64,000 nt of DNA from Ruegeria denitrificans (GTDB taxonomy: Bacteria > Pseudomonadota > Alphaproteobacteria > Rhodobacterales > Rhodobacteraceae). The stretch spans positions 310,001-374,000 of the forward strand of contig NZ_CYUD01000001.1 in NCBI RefSeq assembly GCF_001458295.1, in the 5' to 3' direction. This document shows, in pieces, positions 1 through 7,583 of the stretch (positions within the stretch are counted from its first letter, which is position 1; every line of letters begins with the position of its first letter). The position numbers were made by a program, and so were the translations under genes. The notes beneath the pieces were generated by a model that did not search any database, was not told where the DNA came from, and saw only the letters and a list, made by a program, of their open reading frames with translations.

Positions 1-353
1 GCAACCGCGTGTCGATTGTTCCGATGGCCTTTTGTTTTCCCGGATATAACGAGCGCAAAGCCGATCTGCCGCCGCCGCCTATCTGCGGAAAGACATGGCA
101 TGACAGGGTGATGGAGGAACTGGGCGAGGTGCCGTTGACTGTTCTGGTCGGGGGCCATGCGCATAAATACCACCTTGGGGTGCGCACCGCCGTGACCGAC
201 ACCGTACGCAACTGGCGAGACCATGCGCCGCGTGTCTTTCCCTTGCCTCACCCGTCCTGGCGCAATACGGCATGGCTGAAGAAAAACCCGTGGTTCGAAG
301 CCGAACTGCTGCCGGTTCTGCGCGCGCGGGTGCAAGAGGTTCTGAATGACTGA
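1..353 (+). CDS. Uracil-DNA glycosylase family protein, C-terminal part (5' end outside window)
   Basis: The frame is open from the first bases of the window, so the gene starts upstream; about 116 residues are visible. They include an early VPMAFCFPGY segment and a late LPHPSWRNTAWLKKNPWFE segment, which I recognise from small uracil-DNA glycosylase superfamily proteins, where the HPSxRN part is the DNA-intercalation motif. Such enzymes remove uracil or related bases from DNA in base-excision repair. The N-terminal catalytic motif is not in the window, so the subfamily cannot be assigned. The stop overlaps the start of the next gene by 8 bases, which suggests translational coupling with the SseB-family gene. 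Confidence 0.75.
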   Translation, partial: NRVSIVPMAFCFPGYNERKADLPPPPICGKTWHDRVMEELGEVPLTVLVGGHAHKYHLGVRTAVTDTVRNWRDHAPRVFPLPHPSWRNTAWLKKNPWFEAELLPVLRARVQEVLND

Positions 354-1134
354 CACTACAGCCTTGGATGCCGCCCATGCCGCGATGGAGGCCAACCCGC
401 AGGATGACGCTGTACGCCTGCGGTTCTTTGAACGCCTCGCGGATTGTGAGCTGTTTTTGTTGCTGGCTGAAGAGGCGCACGGCGAGAATATCTCGCCTGA
501 ATTGTTCGACGTGGCCGATGGCCGATTCGTGCTGGCCTTTGATCGCCACGATCGTTTAGCCCAATTCGCCGACCGGCCTGTGCCTTATGTGGCGCTGTCG
601 GGGCGGGTGCTGTCGTCGATGCTGGCGGGGCAGGGAATCGGTTTAGGCCTGAATCTTGAGGTCGCGCCGTCGTCGATGCTGATCCCGACTGAGGCGTTGG
701 GTTGGCTTGCCACCACCTTGGAGCATACGCCGGAAGAGGTGCAGCAACGCCTGGCCGAGTTTCTGCCTCCAAAAGGCTTGCCGGATGATCTGTTGAAAGC
801 CCTGGATGCGAAACTGGCCACAGCTGTGGGCCTGGCCGAAGCCGCGTTTCTGGTCGGGACCAAGACAGAAGAGGGCGGCATGGGCCACCTTCTGGGTTTT
901 GTCGGCGCGGTCGAGGGGGCTGAACCCGCCTTGGCCAAAGCCGCGTCCGAAGCGTTGACCTTTTCCGGGGTCGAGGCAGGAGCGATGGATGTCGGGTTCT
1001 TTGGCCCGCATGACATCGCGTCGGCTGCGTTGGCACGGGTCGGATTGCGTTTCGACCTTCCGCAGCCCGAGGCGCGGATCATCGAACAAGTGACACCGGG
1101 TAGCGACCCGGACAGGCCGCCGATCCTGAAATAA
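346..1134 (+). CDS. SseB family protein
   Basis: The product is 262 residues. The N-terminal half matches the SseB domain pattern: an acidic start, a CELFLLLAEEA-like strand, FVLAFDRHDRLAQFA, then a PYVALSGRVLSSMLAGQGIGLGLN-like segment. The C-terminal half resembles the SseB C-terminal domain (EEVQQRLAEFLPPKGLPDDLL onward). SseB proteins have been linked to serine sensitivity in E. coli, but their biochemical role is not known, so no function is assigned. No signal peptide or membrane segment is visible. The ATG lies inside the last codons of the glycosylase-family gene, so the two are probably one transcript. Confidence 0.75.
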   Translation: MTDTTALDAAHAAMEANPQDDAVRLRFFERLADCELFLLLAEEAHGENISPELFDVADGRFVLAFDRHDRLAQFADRPVPYVALSGRVLSSMLAGQGIGLGLNLEVAPSSMLIPTEALGWLATTLEHTPEEVQQRLAEFLPPKGLPDDLLKALDAKLATAVGLAEAAFLVGTKTEEGGMGHLLGFVGAVEGAEPALAKAASEALTFSGVEAGAMDVGFFGPHDIASAALARVGLRFDLPQPEARIIEQVTPGSDPDRPPILK

Positions 1135-1147
1135 AACTCCGGTGCCG

Positions 1148-1172
1148 CCCCGCGATCCAATGAACCGCGGGG
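1148..1172. terminator. Hairpin between convergent genes
   Basis: CCCCGCG (1148-1154) pairs with CGCGGGG (1166-1172) across an 11-base loop, in the 46-base gap between the sseB-type gene and the convergent yghU stop. There is no clean T-run on either side, so termination is only likely. Confidence 0.4.
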
Positions 1173-1180
1173 TATTGGAA

Positions 1181-2059
1181 TTATTCTGCTGCCGCTTCCA
1201 GCTTGTCCTGTGTTCGCGTCTCAAAGTCGCTGGCGTCGTGGCGTTCATGTAGCTGCGTATGCGGCTCACCGAACGAGCGATTGACCATACGTCCACGCTG
1301 AACCGCTGGGCGCGCGTCGATCGTCTTGGCCCACCGCATCACGTTCTTATAGGATTCGGCATCCAGAAACTCGGCTGCGCTATACAGACGGCCCAGAACC
1401 AGCTGACCATACCAGGGCCAGATGGCCATGTCGGCGATGCTATAATCTTCGCCTGCAATATAGGTGTTGTCGGCCAATTGCCGATCCAGCACGTCCAGCT
1501 GCCGTTTGGCCTCCATCGCAAAACGATTGATCGGGTATTCCCATTTTTCGGGCGCGTAGGCGTAGAAATGGCCAAAGCCGCCGCCTAGATACGGCGCGCT
1601 GCCCATCTGCCAGAACACCCAGTTCATGACTTCGGTCCGTTCCTGGCCTGACTTGGGTAGGAAGGCGTCGAACTTCTCGGCTAGGTGAAGCAGGATCGAG
1701 GCGCTTTCGAACACGCGCACTGGTTCATCGCCTGAACGGTCCCACAGCGCCGGGATTTTTGAGTTCGGATTGGCATCGACAAAGCCCGAGCTGAACTGGT
1801 CGCCCTCACCGATATTAACCAGCCATGCATTATACTCGGCGTCTTCGTGACCCAGCGCCAACAGCTCTTCCAGCATTACCGTGACTTTGACACCGTTCGG
1901 GGTTGCCAGCGAATACAGCTGCAGCGGATGCTTTCCGACCGGCAGGTCTTTGTCATGGGTCGCCCCGGCAATGGGTCGATTGATATTGGCAAAAGTGCCG
2001 CCGCTTTCGCTGTCCCACGTCCAGACTGCGGGGGGCGTGTATGGGGATTGCTCGCTCAT
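1181..2059 (-). CDS. yghU: YghU-type glutathione S-transferase / disulfide-bond oxidoreductase
   Basis: The product is 292 residues, the usual length for the YghU (Nu-class) glutathione transferase group. The N-terminal YTPPAVWTWDSESGGTFANI extension and the LYSLATPNGVKVTVMLEE active-site region are typical; the thioredoxin-like domain (about residues 45-130) is followed by an all-helical C-terminal domain. E. coli YghU binds two glutathione molecules and has disulfide reductase and organic peroxide activity. The protein is cytoplasmic by its lack of a signal. The ATG at 2059 follows a purine-rich stretch. The neighbours do not add to the functional call. Confidence 0.85.
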   Translation of the reverse strand: MSEQSPYTPPAVWTWDSESGGTFANINRPIAGATHDKDLPVGKHPLQLYSLATPNGVKVTVMLEELLALGHEDAEYNAWLVNIGEGDQFSSGFVDANPNSKIPALWDRSGDEPVRVFESASILLHLAEKFDAFLPKSGQERTEVMNWVFWQMGSAPYLGGGFGHFYAYAPEKWEYPINRFAMEAKRQLDVLDRQLADNTYIAGEDYSIADMAIWPWYGQLVLGRLYSAAEFLDAESYKNVMRWAKTIDARPAVQRGRMVNRSFGEPHTQLHERHDASDFETRTQDKLEAAAE

Positions 2060-2289
2060 CTGCTATCTTTCTCAGCAAAGTTCGGGTGAATTTGTGTCCG
2101 CATCCACAGGTAATGTTGCAAAGCCCTGAGTCCAACCCCGGATGTTACGGCAATTTTGTAACAAACGGGATTGAACCTCTCACGAATCTTCATTCGATGT
2201 CACAGCGGCGCGAGCAGGACTGCCCATCGGGGCGAAAATATCTATTCTCTCACCAAGTGCCCAACCCCGAGGACAAAAGGATTGACTAC

Positions 2290-2808
2290 ATGAAACGCTT
2301 TGCCATGACTTTCGTGACCGCTTTGACACTTGCTATGCCTGCCTTCGCTGGTGATCAGTATGTAGACGGCACCGGATACGCCGTGTCAGGTTATGACGTT
2401 GTTGCCTATCGCAGTCTGGATCAGGTGCCGGCTGGTCAGGCCCAGCCCAAAGCCGTACGCGGCCACTCCAACTTCACTGCAGAGTATAACGGGGCCACCT
2501 GGGCCTTTTCGACGGAAGAGAATCGCGATAAGTTCTTGAAAAACCCCGCTTATTATGTTCCGGCTTATGACGGACACTGCGCCTATGGCGTTTCGCGCGG
2601 TGGTAAGGTTCCGGCGAACCCGAACCTGTGGCGGATTGTCGATGACAAGCTGTACCTGAACATCACAGACGTTGTTGTTGGCTTTTTCGAAGAGGATATC
2701 CCCGGCAACATCAATCTGGCCGAAGGCAACTGGCCGGGAATCGAAGGTGATGGCGCATCGAACAGCGTCATTCCGAAATTCACTTCGGAAGGTCCGGTCG
2801 CAAACTAA
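2290..2808 (+). CDS. Exported YHS-domain protein
   Basis: I start this gene at ATG 2290, giving 172 residues. The frame is open further upstream, but only the 2290 start creates a clean signal peptide (MKRFAMTFVTALTLAMPAFA, then GDQYVDG). The mature protein carries a YHS-type domain: AVSGYDVVAYRSLDQ, FTAEYNGATWAFSTEENRDKFLKNPAYYVPAYDGHCAYGVSRG. YHS domains are thought to bind metal, and in roseobacters such periplasmic proteins are common, but the exact function is unknown. About 230 bases upstream are gene-free apart from a likely promoter. A strong terminator follows the stop by 22 bases. Confidence 0.8.
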   Translation: MKRFAMTFVTALTLAMPAFAGDQYVDGTGYAVSGYDVVAYRSLDQVPAGQAQPKAVRGHSNFTAEYNGATWAFSTEENRDKFLKNPAYYVPAYDGHCAYGVSRGGKVPANPNLWRIVDDKLYLNITDVVVGFFEEDIPGNINLAEGNWPGIEGDGASNSVIPKFTSEGPVAN

Positions 2809-2830
2809 AAAAAACCACTAACCCAAGTCA

Positions 2831-2859
2831 AACCCGGCCCACACCAGGCCGGGTTTTTT
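2831..2859 (+). terminator. Rho-independent terminator of the YHS gene
   Basis: AACCCGGCC (2831-2839) pairs perfectly with GGCCGGGTT (2847-2855), followed by a run of T to 2859. The downstream gene is convergent. Confidence 0.85.
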
Positions 2860-2862
2860 GCG

Positions 2863-3510
2863 TCAGCTAGCCAACCAAAAATCATCCCGCATTTGCTGAT
2901 CTGCGTCGAATTTTATTCGAACGCTTTTGGCACCGGGGAATTTGCTCTCTATGATCGTGTTGGGAACCAAAACTTCACCGGAACCCGCATTATTTGATTG
3001 GAAGCTCAGCATTTCGGTTTCCGTTCGCCGGGCTGATGACAGAACCGAAGTCGGTAGTGCGATCCGGTTTGACCCCTCACACACTGGTGTCGAAACGAAA
3101 TAGGTCAGGTGACGACCGTAGAAGCCTACAGCGTCAGGGACATGGTCCGCTTCGATGGCGTTCTTCTCGTTTGGTTTTTCACCATCCGAGCTATGCGTCA
3201 GCGCCGTGTTCAGCAAAACACGGCAGGCGTCGATATCTGCACTTTCTAGTTCTATGACGCGCTTGCGCAACTTCGGCCTGCGCGGCCCCGTCGTTGACCG
3301 GCCCTTGGTGGTCAGGCCTTCGCGTCGCAGAAAATCGTAAGCCTCTTTCGCGCGGGCAAATTGCGTACAATCACCGTTTCTGTGATCTGGGTGTGCATGA
3401 AACGCAATGTGACGCCAAGCGTCGCGGATATCGTCAGATCCGGCGTTTTGATCCAATCCCAACGCCTCAAGTGCGTCCGCACGGGCATTTATCTTTTCAA
3501 CAGGCTCCAT
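2863..3510 (-). CDS. J-domain (DnaJ-like) protein
   Basis: The product is 215 residues. The N-terminal 65 residues form a J domain: LEALGLDQNAGSDDIRDAWRHIAF, the diagnostic HPD triad at residues 40-42, then FARAKEAYDFLRR. J domains stimulate the ATPase of DnaK-type Hsp70 chaperones. The remaining 150 residues have no zinc-finger or DnaJ C-terminal substrate-binding repeats, so this is a specialised J protein rather than DnaJ itself, and its client is unknown. No membrane segment is visible. It stands alone, between a convergent YHS gene and metF on the same strand. Confidence 0.75.
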   Translation of the reverse strand: MEPVEKINARADALEALGLDQNAGSDDIRDAWRHIAFHAHPDHRNGDCTQFARAKEAYDFLRREGLTTKGRSTTGPRRPKLRKRVIELESADIDACRVLLNTALTHSSDGEKPNEKNAIEADHVPDAVGFYGRHLTYFVSTPVCEGSNRIALPTSVLSSARRTETEMLSFQSNNAGSGEVLVPNTIIESKFPGAKSVRIKFDADQQMRDDFWLAS

Positions 3511-3658
3511 ACCAAATTTACTCGTTAAACAAACACTACAGTCTCAGTGTGAGAAGCCTCACGAATTTGTCAAACTTTAGCAAAAATTTATCGCTATCTG
3601 AGGGACAGTTGGCAGGGGGATGCCTTATTGTTCACAACTAGGTTGTGCCTTTAACCAC

Positions 3659-3692
3659 GAAAAAAGCCCGGAGCCTTGGCAGGGTCCGGGCT
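3659..3692 (-). terminator. Terminator of metF
   Basis: Read on the minus strand, AGCCCGGA (3692-3685) pairs with TCCGGGCT (3672-3665) and runs into six T residues. It lies 22 bases past the metF stop. Confidence 0.85.
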
Positions 3693-3714
3693 AAGTGACC
3701 AATCAGGGATTAAC

Positions 3715-4581
3715 TCACGCGACGTTCTGCAATTCGGCCTTCGGGGTAATACCCAGTGCAAAACATACGTCGCGCGTCAGTTCAGGCCGATTCAGGGTAT
3801 AGAAATGCAGCTTGTCCACGCCTTCGTCGATCAGGTCCGAACACAGTTCGGTACACAAAGCGGTGGCAAGCAAATCCTCACGATCATCGCGAATCGCCTT
3901 TTCAAAGGCGTTTTCGACCCAGTCGGGAATATGTGCGCCGCAGCGGCGCGCAAAGTTACGGGCACCTTTCCAATTCTCGATGGGCAGGATGCCGGGCACG
4001 ATCGGCTTGTCGATCCCGGCCTTTCCGCAGGCATCGCGGAAACGGAGAAAAGTCTCGGCCTCGAAGAAGAACTGCGTCAGGGCTTCGTCCGCACCCGCAT
4101 CCAGCTTGGCCTTGAGCCAGTCAATATCGGCCGAAAAGTCCTGCGCCTCGGGGTGTTTGTCGGGATAGGCGCCGACGCGGATGCTGAACATTTCGGTTTC
4201 GGCCAGAGCTTCGATCAACTCGACCGAGTTTGCGAACCCTTCGGGATGCGGCGCGAACCGATCCTGTCCTTTGGGCGGGTCACCCCGCAGGGCGACAATG
4301 TCCTGAACCCCGGCACGCGAGAATGTATCGGCGATTTCCAACGTCTCTTGGCGCGAGGCATCAACGCAGGTCAAGTGCGCGGCCACTTGCAGGCCGGACG
4401 ACTTGTGTAGGGTGGATACAGCATCGCGGGTCAATTCGCGAGTGGTGCCGCCCGCCCCATAGGTGACCGAGACAAAGCGCGGTTCAAGCGGGGCTAGGGT
4501 TTGAACAGTATCCCACAGGCGGAATGAGGCCTCGAGTGTTTGCGGCGGGAAAAACTCGAATGAAATCTCTGGTGTCGTCAT
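3715..4581 (-). CDS. metF: Methylenetetrahydrofolate reductase
   Basis: MetF reduces 5,10-methylene-THF to 5-methyl-THF with a flavin cofactor, supplying the methyl group for methionine synthesis. The product is 288 residues from ATG 4581, matching the usual 290-300. It starts with the hallmark ISFEFFPPQT, followed by FVSVTYGAGGTTR, HLTCVDASR, ALRGDPPKG and the DEALTQFFFEAETF and PGILPI motifs of the TIM barrel. I prefer 4581 to an upstream ATG at 4662 because it has a GAGG ribosome site and begins at the conserved N-terminus. It is divergent from a MetR-like regulator, with 79 bases between the two starts. Confidence 0.93.
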   Translation of the reverse strand: MTTPEISFEFFPPQTLEASFRLWDTVQTLAPLEPRFVSVTYGAGGTTRELTRDAVSTLHKSSGLQVAAHLTCVDASRQETLEIADTFSRAGVQDIVALRGDPPKGQDRFAPHPEGFANSVELIEALAETEMFSIRVGAYPDKHPEAQDFSADIDWLKAKLDAGADEALTQFFFEAETFLRFRDACGKAGIDKPIVPGILPIENWKGARNFARRCGAHIPDWVENAFEKAIRDDREDLLATALCTELCSDLIDEGVDKLHFYTLNRPELTRDVCFALGITPKAELQNVA

Positions 4582-4617
4582 GTCTGCCTCACAATTCCTA
4601 TTTGTGGTCCTTGTGCC

Positions 4618-4641
4618 AGTTTGTAGATTGTGAGACAAACT
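4618..4641. promoter_or_regulatory. Inverted repeat in the metF-metR spacer
   Basis: AGTTTGT (4618-4624) and ACAAACT (4635-4641) are perfect inverted arms around a 10-base spacer. A dyad of this size between a LysR-type gene and its divergent target is the expected form of a MetR site, although it is not the enterobacterial TGAA-N5-TTCA consensus. Confidence 0.4.
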
Positions 4642-4660
4642 CATATTACTCAAGAACAAC

Positions 4661-5581
4661 ATGAGTCACACAACAATGCACATTGAATTCCGGCACCTGC
4701 GCACGATCAAGGCCATCCATGAATGCGGCGGTTTGGCCCGTGCGGCGGATCAGTTGAACATCACCCAATCCGCGCTGAGTCATCAGATCAAAGGGCTGGA
4801 GGATCAGGCCGGGGTTGAGCTGTTCCTGCGTCGGTCCAAGCCGATGAAACTGTCTGCGGCAGGGTTGCGCCTGTTGCGTTTGGCTGAACAGATTTTGCCG
4901 CAAATCGAGGCCACACAACAGGAATTTTCCTCTTTGCGCGATGGGCGCACGGGGCGGATGCACATCGCCATCGAATGCCACGCCTGTTTCGAGTGGCTAT
5001 TCCCGGTGCTTGAATCCTTCCGCAAATCCTGGGGCGATGTGGATGTCGATATTCGCCCGGGTCTGGCCTTTGACGCCTTGCCTGCCCTGCAGAAGGAAGA
5101 GGTCGATCTGGTGGTGTCGTCTGACCCCGAGGACCTGCCGGGTATCGAATTCATCGAACTGTTCGACTATGACGCGGTTTTTGTCGCGTCGTCCGCGCAC
5201 CCCCTCGCACAGAAAGAGTTCATCGAAGCCGAGGATTTCCGAGGGCAAACCCTGATTACGTATCCGGTTGAACGCACGCGGCTGGATGTGTTTAGCCAGT
5301 TGCTGATCCAGGCCCGCGTCGAACCGGCAGCGATCCGACAGGTAGAACTGACGGCGGTGATCCTGTTGCTGGTGGCGTCGAACAGGGGCGTTGCGGCGTT
5401 GCCCGACTGGGTCGTGCGTGAGGTGAAGTACAATTCCGACTATGTGACCCGCCCGCTGACCAAAGACGGAATTACCCGTACATTATACGCGGCAGTGCGC
5501 ACCGAGGATCTTGAAAAACCTTTTGTACAGGAGCTAATCGAACTGGCGGGAACAGAGGCGCGCAAGCTGCAGGAGCAATAG
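4661..5581 (+). CDS. metR: LysR-family regulator, MetR-like
   Basis: The product is 306 residues, the standard LysR length. A winged helix-turn-helix occupies the first 65 residues (LRTIKAIHECGGLARAADQL, then ITQSALSHQIKGLED), followed by a periplasmic-binding-protein-like effector domain. The effector domain has MetR-like features (AIECHACFEWLFPVLESFR, IRPGLAFDALPALQ, LVVSSDPEDLPG, LLVASNRGVAALPDWV). MetR uses homocysteine as co-effector to control methionine genes. The position divergent to metF supports that role. A second in-frame ATG at 4676 would remove five residues; neither start has a strong ribosome site. Confidence 0.82.
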   Translation: MSHTTMHIEFRHLRTIKAIHECGGLARAADQLNITQSALSHQIKGLEDQAGVELFLRRSKPMKLSAAGLRLLRLAEQILPQIEATQQEFSSLRDGRTGRMHIAIECHACFEWLFPVLESFRKSWGDVDVDIRPGLAFDALPALQKEEVDLVVSSDPEDLPGIEFIELFDYDAVFVASSAHPLAQKEFIEAEDFRGQTLITYPVERTRLDVFSQLLIQARVEPAAIRQVELTAVILLLVASNRGVAALPDWVVREVKYNSDYVTRPLTKDGITRTLYAAVRTEDLEKPFVQELIELAGTEARKLQEQ

Positions 5582-5677
5582 GTCAAAAACGCTGGTCTGC
5601 TATGCGCATCATTCCTCTTGGCAAGGGCGCGTTGCACCAGTATACGCGCGGTTTGACCGGACAGGAGCCTTTGGACA

Positions 5678-6463
5678 ATGGTTGGCAGTGCAAACCTCAA
5701 CATCATGATCAAAGCCGCGCGCAAGGCGGGGCGTTCTTTGGTCAAGGATTTTCGTGAAGTCGAGAACCTTCAGGTGTCGATGAAAGGCGCGGGTGACTTT
5801 GTTTCCAAGGCCGATATTGCCGCCGAGGCAATCCTGAAAGAAGAACTGCTGGGCGCGCGCCCGACCTATGGTTGGCTGGCCGAAGAAGGTGGCGCCATAG
5901 ACGGTGAAGATCCTACCCGCCGTTGGATCGTAGATCCGCTGGACGGCACTACCAACTTCTTGCACGGGTTGCCGCACTGGGCAGTATCAATTGCGCTGGA
6001 ACACAAGGGCAAGATCGTGGCCGGTGTGATCTATGACGCCGCCAAGGATGAGATGTTCTTTGCAGAAAAAGGCGAGGGCGCATGGATGAACGACACCCGT
6101 ATCCGCGTCTCGGGCCGTCATCGCATGATCGAGTCGATCTTTTCGACCGGCCTGCCATTCGGGGGACGCTCGGACCTGCCTGCCACGCTGCAGGATCTGG
6201 CCCGCTTGATGCCTGCCTGCGCCGGAGTGCGCCGCTGGGGCGCTGCGGCGCTGGACATGGCCTATGTGGCCGCCGGCCGATATGAAGGGTTCTGGGAGCG
6301 TCGTCTGAACGCCTGGGACGTGGCCGCAGGGATCATCATCGTGAAAGAGGCAGGTGGCTTTGTGCAGCCGTTGAACCCCGAAGGCAATGTATTGGCAGAT
6401 GGAGAAGTGATCTGCGCCAATGAGCCGATCTTTGACACATTCGCCAAGGTGATCCGGGCCTGA
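5678..6463 (+). CDS. suhB: Inositol monophosphatase family protein (SuhB-like)
   Basis: The product is 261 residues. It has the two family signatures: motif A around residues 83-97 (WIVDPLDGTTNFLHG, with D86 and D89) and motif B around 213-227 (WDVAAGIIIVKEAGG, with D214), plus E70 in the EEGG loop. These acidic residues bind the Mg2+ ions used to hydrolyse inositol-1-phosphate and related sugar phosphates. SuhB proteins also act in rRNA transcription complexes in some bacteria, which cannot be judged here. An AGGAG ribosome site precedes the ATG. It is a single gene closed by a strong terminator. Confidence 0.85.
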   Translation: MVGSANLNIMIKAARKAGRSLVKDFREVENLQVSMKGAGDFVSKADIAAEAILKEELLGARPTYGWLAEEGGAIDGEDPTRRWIVDPLDGTTNFLHGLPHWAVSIALEHKGKIVAGVIYDAAKDEMFFAEKGEGAWMNDTRIRVSGRHRMIESIFSTGLPFGGRSDLPATLQDLARLMPACAGVRRWGAAALDMAYVAAGRYEGFWERRLNAWDVAAGIIIVKEAGGFVQPLNPEGNVLADGEVICANEPIFDTFAKVIRA

Positions 6464-6496
6464 CGTCGCAGTCCCGAGCAGCCTGATACGGCAATG

Positions 6497-6529
6497 ATCG
6501 CGCGCCCACTAATCGGGCGCGCGATTTTG
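6497..6529 (+). terminator. Terminator of the inositol monophosphatase gene
   Basis: ATCGCGCGCCC (6497-6507) pairs perfectly with GGGCGCGCGAT (6515-6525), followed by TTTTGTTT. It separates suhB from the convergent bhc operon and probably insulates both. Confidence 0.85.
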
Positions 6530-6531
6530 TT

Positions 6532-7497
6532 TCAAAAGTCGACTTCGATGGCGATGCCTTGCTTGACGGCAAGGTCGACAACGGCGCTGGCAACCGCCAG
6601 ATCCTGAAGCCCGACGCCTGTCCCATCGAACAGCGTCACCTCGTCATCGGAATTGCGGCCCGCATGGGTGCCGTTGATGACTGCGCCAATCTGGTGAATG
6701 TCAGCTTCGGCCTTGTCGCCCGCAGCCACGGCATGCTGGCTTTCACCCAATGTGATCGCCTGCGCGACCTCATCGGTAAAGACACTGGCGCGTATGACCA
6801 GATCGGCACCTACTTCTTGCTTTCCGACGGTATCGGTTCCCATACAGGCCACGTGTGTCCCGTCAGAAACGTGTTCGGACAGCAATGTCGGCTCAAAGGA
6901 CGAAGTGATGGTGACGATCACGTCAGCCTCGGTCAGGCCCGGCAGTTCTACCGCTTCAAAGGGCAGTCCGGCCTCGTTTGCAACCTTTTCGATATTGGGC
7001 AGCATTTCGGGGTGCAGGTTCCAACCGATGACTTTTTCAAAGTCACGTTGTTCCAGCGCCGCGCGCAGTTGGAATGTGGCCTGATGGCCAGCACCCACCA
7101 TTCCAATCACTTTGGCGTCCTTACGGGCCAGATGATTGATCGAAACCGAAGACGCCGCAGCGGTGCGCAGCGCGGTCAGCAGATTGCCCCCGACGATGGC
7201 CTTCACGCGCCCGGTATCAGGATCGAACAGAAACACGGTTGATTGGTGATTGATCAACCCATGTGTTTCCAGATTGTTCGGCCAGTATCCCCCAGCCTTC
7301 AGGCCCAGCGTCATTCCAGCGCGATCAAACCCGCCTTTAAAGCCATACAGGGCATCGGCGTGACCGATGGCTTCGCGCACAACCGGAAAGTTGTATGCAT
7401 CCCCAGAGGCCATCGCAGCAAATACCTGCTCGACGGCACTGTAACTTTCCTTTCGACCCAGCAGAGCGCCGATTTCCTTTTCGGGAACGATGATCAT
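6532..7497 (-). CDS. bhcD: Iminosuccinate reductase (ornithine cyclodeaminase/mu-crystallin fold)
   Basis: BhcD reduces iminosuccinate to L-aspartate with NADH, the third step of the beta-hydroxyaspartate cycle. The product is 321 residues of the ornithine cyclodeaminase/mu-crystallin family: an N-terminal oligomerisation part with GMTLGLKAGGYWPNN, then a Rossmann domain with IGMVGAGHQATFQLRAAL near residues 130-147 and the ADVIVTITSS strand. The ATG at 7497 begins the conserved MIIVPEKEI; the frame extends 13 residues upstream without support. By homology alone it would be called ornithine cyclodeaminase or an alanine-type dehydrogenase; the intact bhcABC genes beside it make BhcD the better call. 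It is last in the operon, 86 bases after bhcC, with a hairpin in between. Confidence 0.9.
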   Translation of the reverse strand: MIIVPEKEIGALLGRKESYSAVEQVFAAMASGDAYNFPVVREAIGHADALYGFKGGFDRAGMTLGLKAGGYWPNNLETHGLINHQSTVFLFDPDTGRVKAIVGGNLLTALRTAAASSVSINHLARKDAKVIGMVGAGHQATFQLRAALEQRDFEKVIGWNLHPEMLPNIEKVANEAGLPFEAVELPGLTEADVIVTITSSFEPTLLSEHVSDGTHVACMGTDTVGKQEVGADLVIRASVFTDEVAQAITLGESQHAVAAGDKAEADIHQIGAVINGTHAGRNSDDEVTLFDGTGVGLQDLAVASAVVDLAVKQGIAIEVDF

Positions 7498-7537
7498 CGT
7501 TTGTGCCTTTCTTTGATATTTTTGGGCCACATGCAAA

Positions 7538-7564
7538 ACGGGGCGGGTCGAAACACCGCCCCGT
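7538..7564 (-). terminator. Terminator-like hairpin between bhcC and bhcD
   Basis: On the minus strand ACGGGGCGG pairs perfectly over 9 bp with CCGCCCCGT around a 9-base loop, followed by TTTTGC. It sits inside the operon, so it may be a partial terminator or an mRNA-stabilising element that sets bhcD lower than bhcABC. Confidence 0.6.
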
Positions 7565-7583
7565 CAGTCAATTAATGGGTCTG

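Noticed and set aside
2041-2289. Upstream extension of the YHS gene
   Set aside because: The region has no ribosome site and would bury the signal peptide; ATG 2290 is a better start.
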